This document shows, piece by piece, positions 9,818-19,622 of a stretch of DNA of 64,000 bases; positions within the stretch are counted from its first letter, which is position 1, and the number at the start of each line of letters is the position of its first letter. Under the pieces are notes generated by a model. It did not search any database and was not told where the DNA came from. It saw nothing but the letters and a program-made list of their open reading frames with translations. This DNA is from Sporosarcina ureae (lineage in GTDB: Bacteria; Bacillota; Bacilli; Bacillales_A; Planococcaceae): contig NZ_CP015207.1 in assembly GCF_002101375.1 (NCBI RefSeq), positions 434,001-498,000 on the forward strand, written 5' to 3'. The translations under genes and the position numbers were made by a program.

Positions 9818-10810
9818 ATAGTGATAGGTAAGCTTTTGAGTTTATCGCCAGCTTTTCCCCCACTTCACACCGTGCGTGAGACTTTCACCTCACACGGCGT
9901 TCTATCGAAAAATTTCAAAACTTTGGTAATCTACATAACTTAACAGAATTCACTTGTTCGTTTGTATGTCTAATCGTCCAATTAGATAGTTAATTGCTGT
10001 AGTTCCAATTTCTTTCGTAGCGTATTTATTTTATTCAGTCTTTGTGAGTTGGTTAGTAATTATTTATACTTAAAGAATACTTCTTCATCTATTGTATGGA
10101 TTAAAGTGGTGATTCTTTTAGTCATACTCGAATCTGTGTCTGTTATGCATTTATAAGTCTTTGAAATATCCGACTAGAGCCTATCCCTCCACCACTTATT
10201 ATCATGGTTTCAAAGGTACTATGGCTCCACTCTCACGAAAGGTAAATCAGTTTTAATAGGTCGCCCTTTTATCTACTGAACTGCTTCTCAGGTAGGTTAA
10301 TACCTCCGCATCCTTCGCTTTCCACGTTCCAATTTCTTTATCCTTACATATATCTTTAGGTTTCTCCTATGGTCCTGCATGCTTGAGCTTGCCTGTAACA
10401 AACTATGGATTTTCATAACGCCAGATTTTTACTCATCCACACATGCGATGGCACTACCACCTATCACATTTCTGTGACAACTACGTCTAGACCCGTACAT
10501 TCAGAGATTCGTCAGTGCTTGTTCAGCACATTCTAACCATAGATACTTTATGGACTCCCGGCATATGGGACACACCATCCACCTCTGGACAGCTTTCGTG
10601 TCAGGTACTCGCTATGCTCTCCCTAACTTACGGTATCTCTCTGCCGACTTCACCGAGCTTCATACCTTTCTACTATAACCTTAGAAAAGGCATGTCGGAG
10701 TATCAGAGTAGGCATTTCAAGGCGTTACCCCATCATTCTACCTATCAAGAAATCAGTTCTCCTAGGATTTCTCCTAGTGTCTAAGCTTTTCACTTAGAAA
10801 CGTGTCGCAC
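9818..10810 (-). mobile_element. Group II intron in recJ (ORF-less)
   Basis: A 993-nt insertion on the recJ coding strand with group II ends: it starts GTGCGACACG and ends CACTAT. Domain V is at 9866-9900: ACGCCGTG and CACGGTGTG arms, a GAAA tetraloop, and a CGC triad. A domain VI stem (AAGC/GCTT) follows with a bulged A eight nt before the 3' end as likely branch point. The exon joint G|AC restores GAT GCG GAC GGC, the DADG of RecJ. The 5' exon sequence ATGCGG can pair with TCGCAT (10443-10448) as a candidate EBS1. There is no reverse transcriptase ORF; the 9900-10180 stretch is AT-rich and probably a reduced domain IV. Mobility would need help in trans. Confidence 0.9.
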
Positions 10811-11084
10811 CCGCATCATAATCTCCAAAAATTGTAATTTGCTGTTGTGTGTCGATTGCATGTTGGATGCAATCGACGGCTTCTTGCATGTCATGTAATA
10901 AAAACGGGTCATGTAAGTCGGACTCGTCCATGTGCAGATACGCGTTTGCTTGTTCGCTTGTCGTGATTCCGCGTGCGACAAGTATTTTTGTCAGCATCGT
11001 GGAAAGCTTCAAGTCCTTTGCGAGCTGGTTGACGAGTTCTTCATCTGGCCGATCGATTTGCCATCTTTTTTTTGATTGTATCAA
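10811..11084 (-). CDS. recJ: RecJ, 5' exon
   Basis: First exon of recJ: 274 nt encoding 91 residues plus one base. It opens LIQSKKRWQIDRPDEEL and ends QITIFGDYDA, the start of the RecJ catalytic motif I. A TTG start at 11084 is preferred because AGAGGA sits 10 nt upstream and the residue match to RecJ begins there; the open frame extends to 11177 without a better site. If the intron is not removed, translation runs into it and stops at a TAA after four intron-encoded codons, giving a useless fragment. So full RecJ depends on splicing, or the gene is inactive. Confidence 0.9.
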
Positions 11085-11382
11085 TGCTTTCACATCCTCT
11101 GTTCTTATTATAGCTAATGAAGATGGAGACTGAAAGGAAACGGGATGGAAAGATGGGGAGTAAGAACAGGATAGCATCGTTTTCTTCCTATAAGACCTGC
11201 AGAGGTAGTTGATATAAAGAGTGAGAGATAGCAGTTAGCCTCATAGGCATAGTAAGCCGTTGCTCGAGTGGGCGAATTTGAGAGTGCTGTAGTTGTACTT
11301 GCACTACTGAGTGGTCATGATGTAGATTGTGGTTCTAGCAAAATAAGAAATTTTGTACATTACTTAACAGAGAAATCCTTAT
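11085..11382. other. Non-coding spacer upstream of recJ
   Basis: About 300 bp between the recJ start and the first large palindromic repeat. I see no convincing ORF on either strand. The recJ promoter is expected here; no clear consensus stands out by eye. Confidence 0.5.
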
Positions 11383-11685
11383 GGCAGAGCGACTACACGG
11401 CTGCCGGTCTTGCTCACTTTTTGTTGGGGACGTGGCTCGACTGATTATCTGGTACTAAAATTAGCGAGTGTTCACTTTTTGGACCCGCGCAGGCACGTGG
11501 GGGATTGCCTACAGCCATGAGCCAGCTGGCGATAGAGCTGCCAGTTGGCTCAGGGCCACGGCCTACCCCGCAGTTGTGCCTGTGCTACTTCGGGGTAATG
11601 AATTAGTTTGTGTTTCTAGCAAAGAGAAAAACAGTGACATTGTGATAGCTATCACTTGTTTCTTGCGAATGAAGTGCCCCGAAGA
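11383..11685. repeat. Large palindromic repeat, copy A
   Basis: About 280-300 bp unit, present three times. Shared landmarks in order: CTCACTTTTTGTTGGG, TTAGCGAGTGTTCAC, CGCAGGCACGTGGGGG, a central hairpin (GAGCCAGCTGGC and GCCAGTTGGCTC), CCACGGCCTACCCCGCAG, TTGTGCCTG, AATGAATTAGT, GTGTTTCTAGCAAA, and a GATAGCTATC palindrome. The outer GCAGGCAC/GTGCCTGC-like arms enclose the centre, giving a nested hairpin of about 100 bp. Copy A lies 352 bp before copy B. It is non-coding. Confidence 0.85.
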
Positions 11686-11734
11686 TGCTAGCAAAACAAG
11701 GGACATCAGCTATTATGCAACCTTGAAACGCTTT

Positions 11735-12015
11735 TGGCAGAACTATTACCCCGCTGCCCATCTTGCTCACTTTTGTTGGGTACGTCGCTCGACTTATTTT
11801 TGGATTCTGAAGTTAGCGAGTGTTCACTTTCTGAACCCGCGCAGGCACGTGGGGGATTGCCTCCAGCCATGAGCCAGCTGGCGATAGGGCTGCCAGTTGT
11901 CTCATGGCCACGGCCTACCCCGCAGTTGTGCCTGCGCTACTTTGGGGAAATGAATTAGTTTGTGTTTCTAGCAAAAAGAAAACCAGTGACATGGTGATAG
12001 CTATCATGTATTTCT
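11735..12015. repeat. Large palindromic repeat, copy B
   Basis: The second unit, with the same landmarks as copy A at an offset of 352 bp and scattered substitutions (for example CTGAACCCGC for TGGACCCGC and a changed loop in the central hairpin). Its end (CTATCATGTATTTCTTGCTCAC) runs directly into copy C, as if the tail of B recombined with the front of C. Confidence 0.85.
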
Positions 12016-12290
12016 TGCTCACTTTTTGTTGGGGACGTGGCTCGACTGATTATCTGGTACTAAAATTAGCGAGTGTTCACTTTTTGGACCCGCGCAGGCA
12101 CGTGGGGGATTGCCTACAGCCATGAGCCAGCTGGCGATAGAGCTGCCAGTTGTCTCAGGGCCACGGCCTACCCCGCAGTTGTGCCTGCGCTACCGTAGGG
12201 AAATGAATTAGTTCGTGTTTCTAGCAAAAAGAAAAACAGTGACATGGAGATAGCTATCACTTGTTTCTTGCGAATGAAGTGTCCTACACA
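12016..12290. repeat. Large palindromic repeat, copy C
   Basis: The third unit, at an offset of 253 bp from copy B. It is nearer to copy A than to B in sequence (TGATTATCTGGTACTAAAATTAGCG is shared with A), and ends with the GATAGCTATC palindrome and TTTCTTGCGAATGAAGTG. After it, 12290-12580 has no gene that I can support. Confidence 0.85.
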
Positions 12291-12584
12291 CTATCTAACG
12301 AAGGTGCCTGCTGTGGTAGGCGAAGTAAGGAGACAGAGACAGGCGCACTTCCTGTCTGTGGCTCCTTGCGAAAGCCATCCACCAGCGCCGTAGTGGGGAC
12401 AATGAGCATTACACTTACATTGCCAGCAAAACCACAAACTCCTAACAGAACTACAATTCGACAAGCACTTAAGCACTAAATCGATTAAAAACAACTACCA
12501 GCACTGCCCTAAACACTTTCCAACGAAGGCCATCCCCTGCCACTTCTTACTTCCCAACTAAAAGCACATTAAAAGAAACAACAG

Positions 12585-12627
12585 CAAAAAAGCCGCAACA
12601 AGTCGCTAAGCACGACTCACTGCGGCA
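12585..12627 (-). terminator. Terminator downstream of lapA
   Basis: Minus-strand stem GCCGCAGTGAGTCG and CGACTTGTTGCGGC is followed by TTTTTTG. It lies directly after the lapA stop codon. Confidence 0.85.
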
Positions 12628-12636
12628 ATTCACACG

Positions 12637-12996
12637 CTAATAAACTTCCCTCGGTGGAACAATCTCCGCCTCAACCAACGGCGCCTCCATCAACACATCG
12701 ATCCGTTCTTCCATCTCTTGCATCTGCCTACGTTGCGCAGTCAATTCCTTCTCCTTCAAATGCATCTGCTTCTCCAACTCTTTGACACGTCGTCCACTTC
12801 TATACGACTTGTAAATAGCAAAGAAACCACTAATAATCGCACCAAGCAACGCTGACCCAAGAATAATTAATACAAGTGGAATCATCGTCGTACCAAAGAA
12901 ATAATTAACCGGTACAGATTCTACATTAAATACAGCAAACAATGCGATGAACACAGCAAATAACAAACCAACTAGAACAGTCCATTGAAACTTCAT
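12637..12996 (-). CDS. LapA-family membrane protein (DUF1049)
   Basis: Small membrane protein of about 119 aa. Two hydrophobic helices (about residues 5-25 and 37-60) are separated by the short NVESVPVNYFFGTT segment typical of LapA/DUF1049 proteins, and a charged coiled-coil-like tail (about 70-110) follows. Precise role in Gram-positives is not known. The ATG at 12996 follows GGAGG by 10 nt; the two earlier methionine codons sit in or before that site. It lies after a terminator behind secDF, so it is probably its own unit. The B. subtilis counterpart (yrvD) is in the same place. Confidence 0.85.
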   Translation of the reverse strand: MKFQWTVLVGLLFAVFIALFAVFNVESVPVNYFFGTTMIPLVLIILGSALLGAIISGFFAIYKSYRSGRRVKELEKQMHLKEKELTAQRRQMQEMEERIDVLMEAPLVEAEIVPPREVY

Positions 12997-13015
12997 GTGT
13001 TCCATTCCTCCATTC

Positions 13016-13050
13016 AAAAAAAGCAGGATATACCGAAGTATACCCTGCTT
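13016..13050 (-). terminator. Terminator downstream of secDF
   Basis: Minus-strand hairpin AAGCAGGGTATAC and GTATATCCTGCTT around TTCG is followed by TTTTTTT. It ends the secDF transcript before lapA. Confidence 0.9.
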
Positions 13051-13069
13051 TCACTATAGTTCAAACGTA

Positions 13070-15337
13070 TTACACAACAGGTTCGTCTGAGCCCCATTGT
13101 TTTTTCTCTTTATCTACTTTTATTCCGCCATTCTTCAAAATTTGCTTTCTCTTTAAGTCGAACCAAAGTTGAGCAGAGATGAAGATGGAAGAATACGTAC
13201 CTGCAAGCAAGCCGATCAATAATGCGATCGAGAACGGTCGAATTGATTCTGCACCGAGTGCCATCAATGCCACTACGACGAAGACTACAGTCAGAACTGT
13301 GTTAACCGAACGGCCAAGCGTCTGTCGCAATGATTTATTGACAATCGTTGCCAATTCACCTTCTTCGCTAATATGCTTCGAGCGATTCAAGTTCTCACGT
13401 ATTCTGTCAAAGGTGACGATCGTATCGTTGATGGAGTAACCGACAATCGTCAATACCGCCGCAATGAAAGTGATGTCTACTTCGAGTCGTAAAATACTGA
13501 AGACGGCTATCATGAAGAATGCGTCATGCAGTAAACCAATAATCGCCGCCAGACCCATGCGCCATTCAAAACGTAACGCTACGTAGATGATGATCCCAAG
13601 AGCCGCAACCGCAAGTGCATAAATCGCATTACGCACGAGCTCTTTACCTACCGTATTGGAAACTGTTGAAACGTTCGGCTCTGCACTGAATGTTTCAGAT
13701 AACTCTTTTTTGATTTTGTTGACTTCTTCTTGTGAGAAGTCTTCTTTATATCGTGCAACCGCAATGTTCTTTTCATCGCCTGAAATGACGACGTCCGACG
13801 TTGGGTGGCCAATATCTTCAAGAAGTTTCGTTACTTCCGTCTCATCGAGCTGTTGTTCAGCTAGCATTTCCACACGTGTACCACCGGAGAAGTCGATTCC
13901 CAAGTTGAGCTTGAAGACACCTAGCATGATCGCACCGACAATTAACAAGACGATAGAAAGTGCATAGAAACGTCTTCTTGAATGAACGAAATCGAAACGA
14001 TCGAATTTTGTTGTGAGATCTAGCGTTTCATAGCCTTCATCTGCTGAATGAAGATGTTTTTTGTTCAATCCGAACCAGCCAACTTTATTATCGAGGTATC
14101 CGCTGTGAACGAGTAGTCCAAGCAATAGACGAGATCCCCAAACGGCTGTTAGGAAACTGACCAAAATACTGATAATGAGCATCGTCGCGAAACCTTTAAC
14201 TGAGCTTGTACCGAAAATGAACAATACAACTGCTGCAAGGAGTGTCGTGACGTTCGCATCGAGGATTGCGGTGAACGAAGACTTCGCTCCAGCCATAAAG
14301 GACGTTTTAACCGATCTTCCGACACGTAATTCTTCTTTGATCCGCTCATAAGTGATGATATTGGCATCGACTGCCATACCGACCCCGAGCATTAATGCTG
14401 CAATACCAGGTAGTGTCAACACACCATTGATTAATGTGAACACTAGCAATATTAAAAAGATATAAACAGATAGAGTGACAACTGCCACAATCCCTGGCAA
14501 ACGGTAATAGAATGCCATAAAGATAAAGATTAAGCTGACACCGACAATTCCAGCAAATATCGTTTTATCTAGTGCTTGTTCACCAAACTGTGCACCGACA
14601 GAAGTCGAGTAAATTTCCTCTAAATCAACAGGTAATGCACCGGCGTTCAAAATACCAGCCAAGTTTTTCGTCTCTTCAATAGTGAAGTTACCTGAGATTT
14701 CGACATTTGAAGAGTTAATGGTGTTAGCAACATACGGAGCCGAGATAAATGCGGGTTCCGGTTTTGCAGCCTCTTCCGCAAAGGAATTTTCACCTTCAAT
14801 GAAATCCAACCAAATAACTAGCACGTTGTTCGGCTTCATTGCTGCAATTTCAGATGTAACTTCTCCAAATTTATTTGGATCTTTCATTTCCAATGTAACA
14901 ACAGGGTTGTTATTTTCATCGAAATTGGCTTTTGCTTTACCTGCTTTTAAATCATTCCCGTCAAGCATCAGTTCGTCATCCGCATTACGGAAAGAAAGAT
15001 TGGCTTGAGTGGATAATAATTCGCGGGCAGTTTCCTGATCTTCTACCCCAGCAAGCTGAACTCGGATTCGGTTGTTTGATTCGATTTGAATGCTGGGTTC
15101 ATTTACACCGAGCACGTCAATACGATTCGTCAATGCGCGGGCCGTATCGGCAACCGTCGACTCCGTAATCTTTTGTCCTTCTTTCAATGGTTTCACTTGG
15201 TAAAGAACCTCGAAACCACCTTGCAAATCAAGTCCTAGCTTGACATCTTTTAAAATGGGACTCGTCGTAGAAAATATCGTTGATGCCAAAATGACGATAA
15301 GCAGCAAAAACGCGACGATCCTTCCTCTGTTTTTCAT
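13070..15337 (-). CDS. secDF: Fused protein translocase subunit SecDF
   Basis: Membrane RND-family component of the Sec translocon that uses proton flow to help pull proteins across the membrane. The 755-aa protein is SecD and SecF fused in one chain, as in B. subtilis. The SecD half has the D1 signature LGLDLQGGFEV (about 33-43) and an external P1 domain; the SecF half begins near 455 and carries LGIDFSGGTRVE (about 477-488). About 12 membrane segments are expected. It lies downstream of comN, with a strong terminator after it. Confidence 0.97.
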   Translation of the reverse strand: MKNRGRIVAFLLLIVILASTIFSTTSPILKDVKLGLDLQGGFEVLYQVKPLKEGQKITESTVADTARALTNRIDVLGVNEPSIQIESNNRIRVQLAGVEDQETARELLSTQANLSFRNADDELMLDGNDLKAGKAKANFDENNNPVVTLEMKDPNKFGEVTSEIAAMKPNNVLVIWLDFIEGENSFAEEAAKPEPAFISAPYVANTINSSNVEISGNFTIEETKNLAGILNAGALPVDLEEIYSTSVGAQFGEQALDKTIFAGIVGVSLIFIFMAFYYRLPGIVAVVTLSVYIFLILLVFTLINGVLTLPGIAALMLGVGMAVDANIITYERIKEELRVGRSVKTSFMAGAKSSFTAILDANVTTLLAAVVLFIFGTSSVKGFATMLIISILVSFLTAVWGSRLLLGLLVHSGYLDNKVGWFGLNKKHLHSADEGYETLDLTTKFDRFDFVHSRRRFYALSIVLLIVGAIMLGVFKLNLGIDFSGGTRVEMLAEQQLDETEVTKLLEDIGHPTSDVVISGDEKNIAVARYKEDFSQEEVNKIKKELSETFSAEPNVSTVSNTVGKELVRNAIYALAVAALGIIIYVALRFEWRMGLAAIIGLLHDAFFMIAVFSILRLEVDITFIAAVLTIVGYSINDTIVTFDRIRENLNRSKHISEEGELATIVNKSLRQTLGRSVNTVLTVVFVVVALMALGAESIRPFSIALLIGLLAGTYSSIFISAQLWFDLKRKQILKNGGIKVDKEKKQWGSDEPVV

Positions 15338-15467
15338 ATTTCCTTTTCCCCCTCATATACTAGAGCGGCATAGCACCTGTTATGTACTTTCTTCTCTCAT
15401 TGTACAACATACCAATTATGAAACAGTAGGTTGTCCGTGTCAAATACTTCATGATAAGAATTGCAAA

Positions 15468-15785
15468 TCAATCCATTTTTTTGGGCGAAAATAGCACAGA
15501 CCATTCTTCTTTACTCAATTCCATCACTTCTTCACTGTTCCGTTGAGCTTCTGTTTGCGTATGGGTCATGAACTGTGCCGCAGTAATTGCCAAAACATCT
15601 GAAATCATTTCATACGAACGCATCGCAGAAATTTCTTTTTTCCGCCACTTCTTCTCCACCAAATAGTTCAGTAAATCTTCTTCCGTAATCTCCGAGTAGC
15701 CGTAAAACGTCAATTCTTGCTTTTTGCTTTCTAGTGCAGGGAGCAACTGTCTGTATAAGTCTGTCAACTGTTGATCCAATGCCAC
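15468..15785 (-). CDS. comN: ComN-like post-transcriptional regulator
   Basis: Small soluble protein of about 105 aa, in the position of B. subtilis comN, which acts after transcription on late competence (comE) mRNA. The N-terminal part (LYRQLLPALESKKQEL, ITEEDLLNYLVEKKW) matches that family as I recall it. The start is uncertain: GTG at 15785 lies almost on the ribosome-binding site GAGGGGGGAA, and a TTG at 15779 is better spaced. Role inferred from position and likeness; whether the organism is competent is unknown. Confidence 0.75.
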   Translation of the reverse strand: MALDQQLTDLYRQLLPALESKKQELTFYGYSEITEEDLLNYLVEKKWRKKEISAMRSYEMISDVLAITAAQFMTHTQTEAQRNSEEVMELSKEEWSVLFSPKKMD

Positions 15786-15910
15786 TTCCCCCCTCGTGAA
15801 TAGTTCCGGAATAAACTTAATTATATCACATACACTTAACTATATTTGGGTTTTGCACAAGCATTCGTATTATATCCGAAAACGGGGCAAATCAGAAGGA
15901 GTGGTGTAGG

Positions 15911-17428
15911 GTGTCATCATTTATTCGGGGGACGATCTTTTTGATGGCGGCCGTGTTTTTATCAAAATTACTCGGCTTCGTCTATCGAATTCAATTTATG
16001 CGGGTTGCAGGAGAGGAAACAGTCGGGATCTATATGACCGCATACCCGGCGTTCGTCTTTTTCCTCTCGTTAGTACAGCTTGGCGTACCCATTGCGATTG
16101 CGAAGGTCATAGCGGAAATAAAAGCACAAGGCGGCACGGTACAATTACGACAAGTTATGAAAACCGCCACGTTTATCACCATTTTATCCGGTGCCGTTTT
16201 CATTCCAGCGTGTATTCTGTTCATCCCTTTTTTAGCGGAGACGTTACTCGGTAACAGCGCAACATCCACTGCCTTATATGTAGCCCTCGCCATCGTACCT
16301 ATCGCCTCAATTGGCGGATTAATCAGAGGGTACTTCCAAGGGATTTCACGTATTGAAGAAACGGCATGGGCACAAGTCATCGAGCAAATCTTCCGTATTT
16401 TATTGATCACTTGGATGCTGCCGTACATTCTGGCTCCGGAAGATCCGATGATGAATGCAGCGTATGCTATGGCTGTCACATTCCTCGCTGAAGTTGTATC
16501 AGTTCTCTATCTTCTATACAAATACCGGCAGCAACAAAAGAAAGAACCGAAACCACAGAAAAAACAACCGCGATATCCGATGGAGCCCATCCTTGAGGTT
16601 GCACTTCCTTCGTCAGGCAGTCGTTTATTTGGGACCTTCACTTGGTTCCTCGAGCCCATCATCTTTTTACGCGCCCTCTCCATGGCAGGCGTTGGAACGG
16701 TAGCGGCGACATCATTGTATGGAGTAATTTCTGGTGTGCTTATTCCGTTATTATTGTTTCCCGCATTCATTCCGTATGCATTATCCGTCGTGCTCGTCCC
16801 AGCGGTCAGTGGTGCAGCGGCTTCTAGCAACGTCAAAAAGTTGCAAGAACGCATTCATTTAGCATTGCGTTTATCCGCTTTAACGGGTGCATTTGCGGCT
16901 ACTGTATTTTATATGCACGGGCAAGCACTTGCAGAAAAGCTGTTTCACATTGTAGATGGCGGCAGCTATATGACATTGCTTGCGCCCATCTTCTTCTTTT
17001 ATTATATACAAAGTCCACTCTATTCGATTTTGCAAGCGACAGGCGATGCGAAAGCCGGCATGATGAACTCGGTCTACGGAGGGGTCGCAAAACTTGCGGT
17101 GATGTTCATCTTGGCTTCGCAACCAGGACTTCAAGAAACTGGCGCGGTTCTCGCAATCGGCTTCGGTGTACTCGTGACATCTTTCTTGCATATTGCCACG
17201 CTACGGCAAAACAAATCGACCGCCACAGGGTTTTCGATGTTCGCTATGACCTATATCGTATTCTTGCTGACCGTCGTCATCCGTCCGATTTTCATTCCTA
17301 TCGGCTCGCATCATCTATTTGTCGAATGCGCCATTACGTCCGGCGTGCTGTTCGCTTTATTATTACTGACCAGACAAATCAAAACGCAGGACTTTGTCAT
17401 GCTACGTAATTTAGTTAAACGCTATTGA
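15911..17428 (+). CDS. spoVB: Stage V sporulation protein B / MATE-MurJ family flippase
   Basis: Polytopic membrane protein of 505 aa in the MOP superfamily (MurJ/MATE-like). In B. subtilis SpoVB is needed for spore cortex and is thought to flip lipid-linked cell-wall precursor. The N-terminal GTIFLMAAVFLSKLLGFVYR is typical of the family, and about 14 hydrophobic segments are visible. The start is GTG after AGAAGGAGTGG. It is the only plus-strand gene in this block, convergent with the DUF421 gene and overlapping its end by 7 nt. Confidence 0.92.
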   Translation: MSSFIRGTIFLMAAVFLSKLLGFVYRIQFMRVAGEETVGIYMTAYPAFVFFLSLVQLGVPIAIAKVIAEIKAQGGTVQLRQVMKTATFITILSGAVFIPACILFIPFLAETLLGNSATSTALYVALAIVPIASIGGLIRGYFQGISRIEETAWAQVIEQIFRILLITWMLPYILAPEDPMMNAAYAMAVTFLAEVVSVLYLLYKYRQQQKKEPKPQKKQPRYPMEPILEVALPSSGSRLFGTFTWFLEPIIFLRALSMAGVGTVAATSLYGVISGVLIPLLLFPAFIPYALSVVLVPAVSGAAASSNVKKLQERIHLALRLSALTGAFAATVFYMHGQALAEKLFHIVDGGSYMTLLAPIFFFYYIQSPLYSILQATGDAKAGMMNSVYGGVAKLAVMFILASQPGLQETGAVLAIGFGVLVTSFLHIATLRQNKSTATGFSMFAMTYIVFLLTVVIRPIFIPIGSHHLFVECAITSGVLFALLLLTRQIKTQDFVMLRNLVKRY

Positions 17429-18060
17429 TCTTGTGTCAGTTGGACTCTTATTTCACCTTGTTCATACGAGCAATAGAAAATCTTGCTCAAATCGGTGATG
17501 TTTTTAGCACGTAACTCCTGTAGCAACCAATCTTCCGTCTTGCCAATCAACTTTAGATGCTCCGGTTGAATATCGCCGTCAAGCACTAGTCCGACAATCG
17601 GTAAGTCACCGTCTTTTGTGAATACAGATAAATTCCCGGAAGATTCGAGATACGCAAACGTCACATTATGGATTGACCCGACTTGATTCTCCCGTAATTG
17701 TTGAAACAAGTCGTCGAGATTATAACGTTGTTTACGCATTTCATGTTGTTGGATTTCTCCATGTTTAATAATCAACGTCGGATCTCCATCGACTAGGTCA
17801 CGAAACTTCTTACTCTTCAATGAAATCATCGACGAAATATATTGAATGACCAGCAAAATAAGTATAGGAAGGATCCCTTTGATAATGGGTTTGTCGGGAG
17901 ATTCTACAATCATCGCAGCTACTTCCGCCATAATAATGAAAACGACGACATCAATAACGCCCAATTCACCAACTTCTCGCTTTCCCATAATACGCAATAT
18001 CACAAGAAGAAAAACATATAAAAATACCGTACGTAATCCGATGATGAGTAACTCGTGCAC
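17422..18060 (-). CDS. DUF421 family membrane protein (YrbG-like)
   Basis: About 212 aa, with three N-terminal membrane segments (IGLRTVFLYVFLLVILRIMGKREVGEL is the DUF421 signature in two parts) and a soluble C-terminal domain with YcaP/YetF-type fold (about 85-200, DGDPTLIIKHGEI). The GTG at 18060 is chosen because GAAGGAGG lies 10 nt upstream; the open frame to 18135 lacks such a site. Members are found in spore formers and may act in the spore membrane, but no reaction is known. Confidence 0.88.
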   Translation of the reverse strand: MHELLIIGLRTVFLYVFLLVILRIMGKREVGELGVIDVVVFIIMAEVAAMIVESPDKPIIKGILPILILLVIQYISSMISLKSKKFRDLVDGDPTLIIKHGEIQQHEMRKQRYNLDDLFQQLRENQVGSIHNVTFAYLESSGNLSVFTKDGDLPIVGLVLDGDIQPEHLKLIGKTEDWLLQELRAKNITDLSKIFYCSYEQGEIRVQLTQDQ

Positions 18061-18122
18061 AGCATATCTGCCTCCTTCACACCTAGTGTGCCGGCAGATC
18101 TTTTTTCTATACGTGACAAAAC

Positions 18123-18168
18123 AAAAAAGCGGCAATCTATGGATATACCACTAGATAACCGCTTTTTA
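18123..18168 (-). terminator. Terminator downstream of yajC
   Basis: A stem of AAAAAGCGG and CCGCTTTTT flanks an imperfect inner stem (TTATCTAGTGG/CCATAGATTG). The run is A-rich on one side and T-rich on the other, so it could end transcripts on both strands. Confidence 0.85.
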
Positions 18169-18435
18169 TTATGACGCTGTTACGACTCTGCCTACTGCTT
18201 GCTTGTCAAAACGCAAAACTGTAGTGTCAGATACACGTAAGAAAATAGACGTTTCATCTACTGCATCCACTGTTCCGTGAATACCGCCGATTGTAACCAC
18301 TTCGTCTCCACGCTTTAAACTAGATTGCATCTCTTTCGCTGCCTTCTGTCTCTTTTGAGCAGGACGAATGAGTAAAAACCACATTATAGCTACCATGATT
18401 ACTAGTGTGAAAATACCACCGTATTGTTCCATCAT
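18169..18435 (-). CDS. yajC: Preprotein translocase subunit YajC
   Basis: Single-span membrane protein of 88 aa linked to the SecDF-YajC complex. The N-terminal helix (about 6-24, FTLVIMVAIMWFLLIRP) ends with the RPAQKRQK motif, then a small cytosolic domain with KRGDEVVTIGGIHGTV. The ATG at 18435 is chosen from GGAAGGGGG at 10 nt; a longer frame to 18465 lacks a site. It follows tgt in the conserved queA-tgt-yajC order. Confidence 0.96.
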   Translation of the reverse strand: MMEQYGGIFTLVIMVAIMWFLLIRPAQKRQKAAKEMQSSLKRGDEVVTIGGIHGTVDAVDETSIFLRVSDTTVLRFDKQAVGRVVTAS

Positions 18436-18482
18436 TATATATTTTCCCCCTTCCTGAAGCATCATTTTTTATTATACAAGAT

Positions 18483-19622
<1,140 letters not shown>

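Noticed and set aside
10515..10784. Plus-strand 89-codon ORF within the recJ intron
   Set aside because: It runs antisense to the structured intron RNA, has no ribosome-binding site and no family features.
11468..12125. Plus-strand ORFs within the three palindromic repeats
   Set aside because: They overlap in different frames, are copies of the repeat sequence, and lack ribosome-binding sites; the units are better explained as non-coding repeats.
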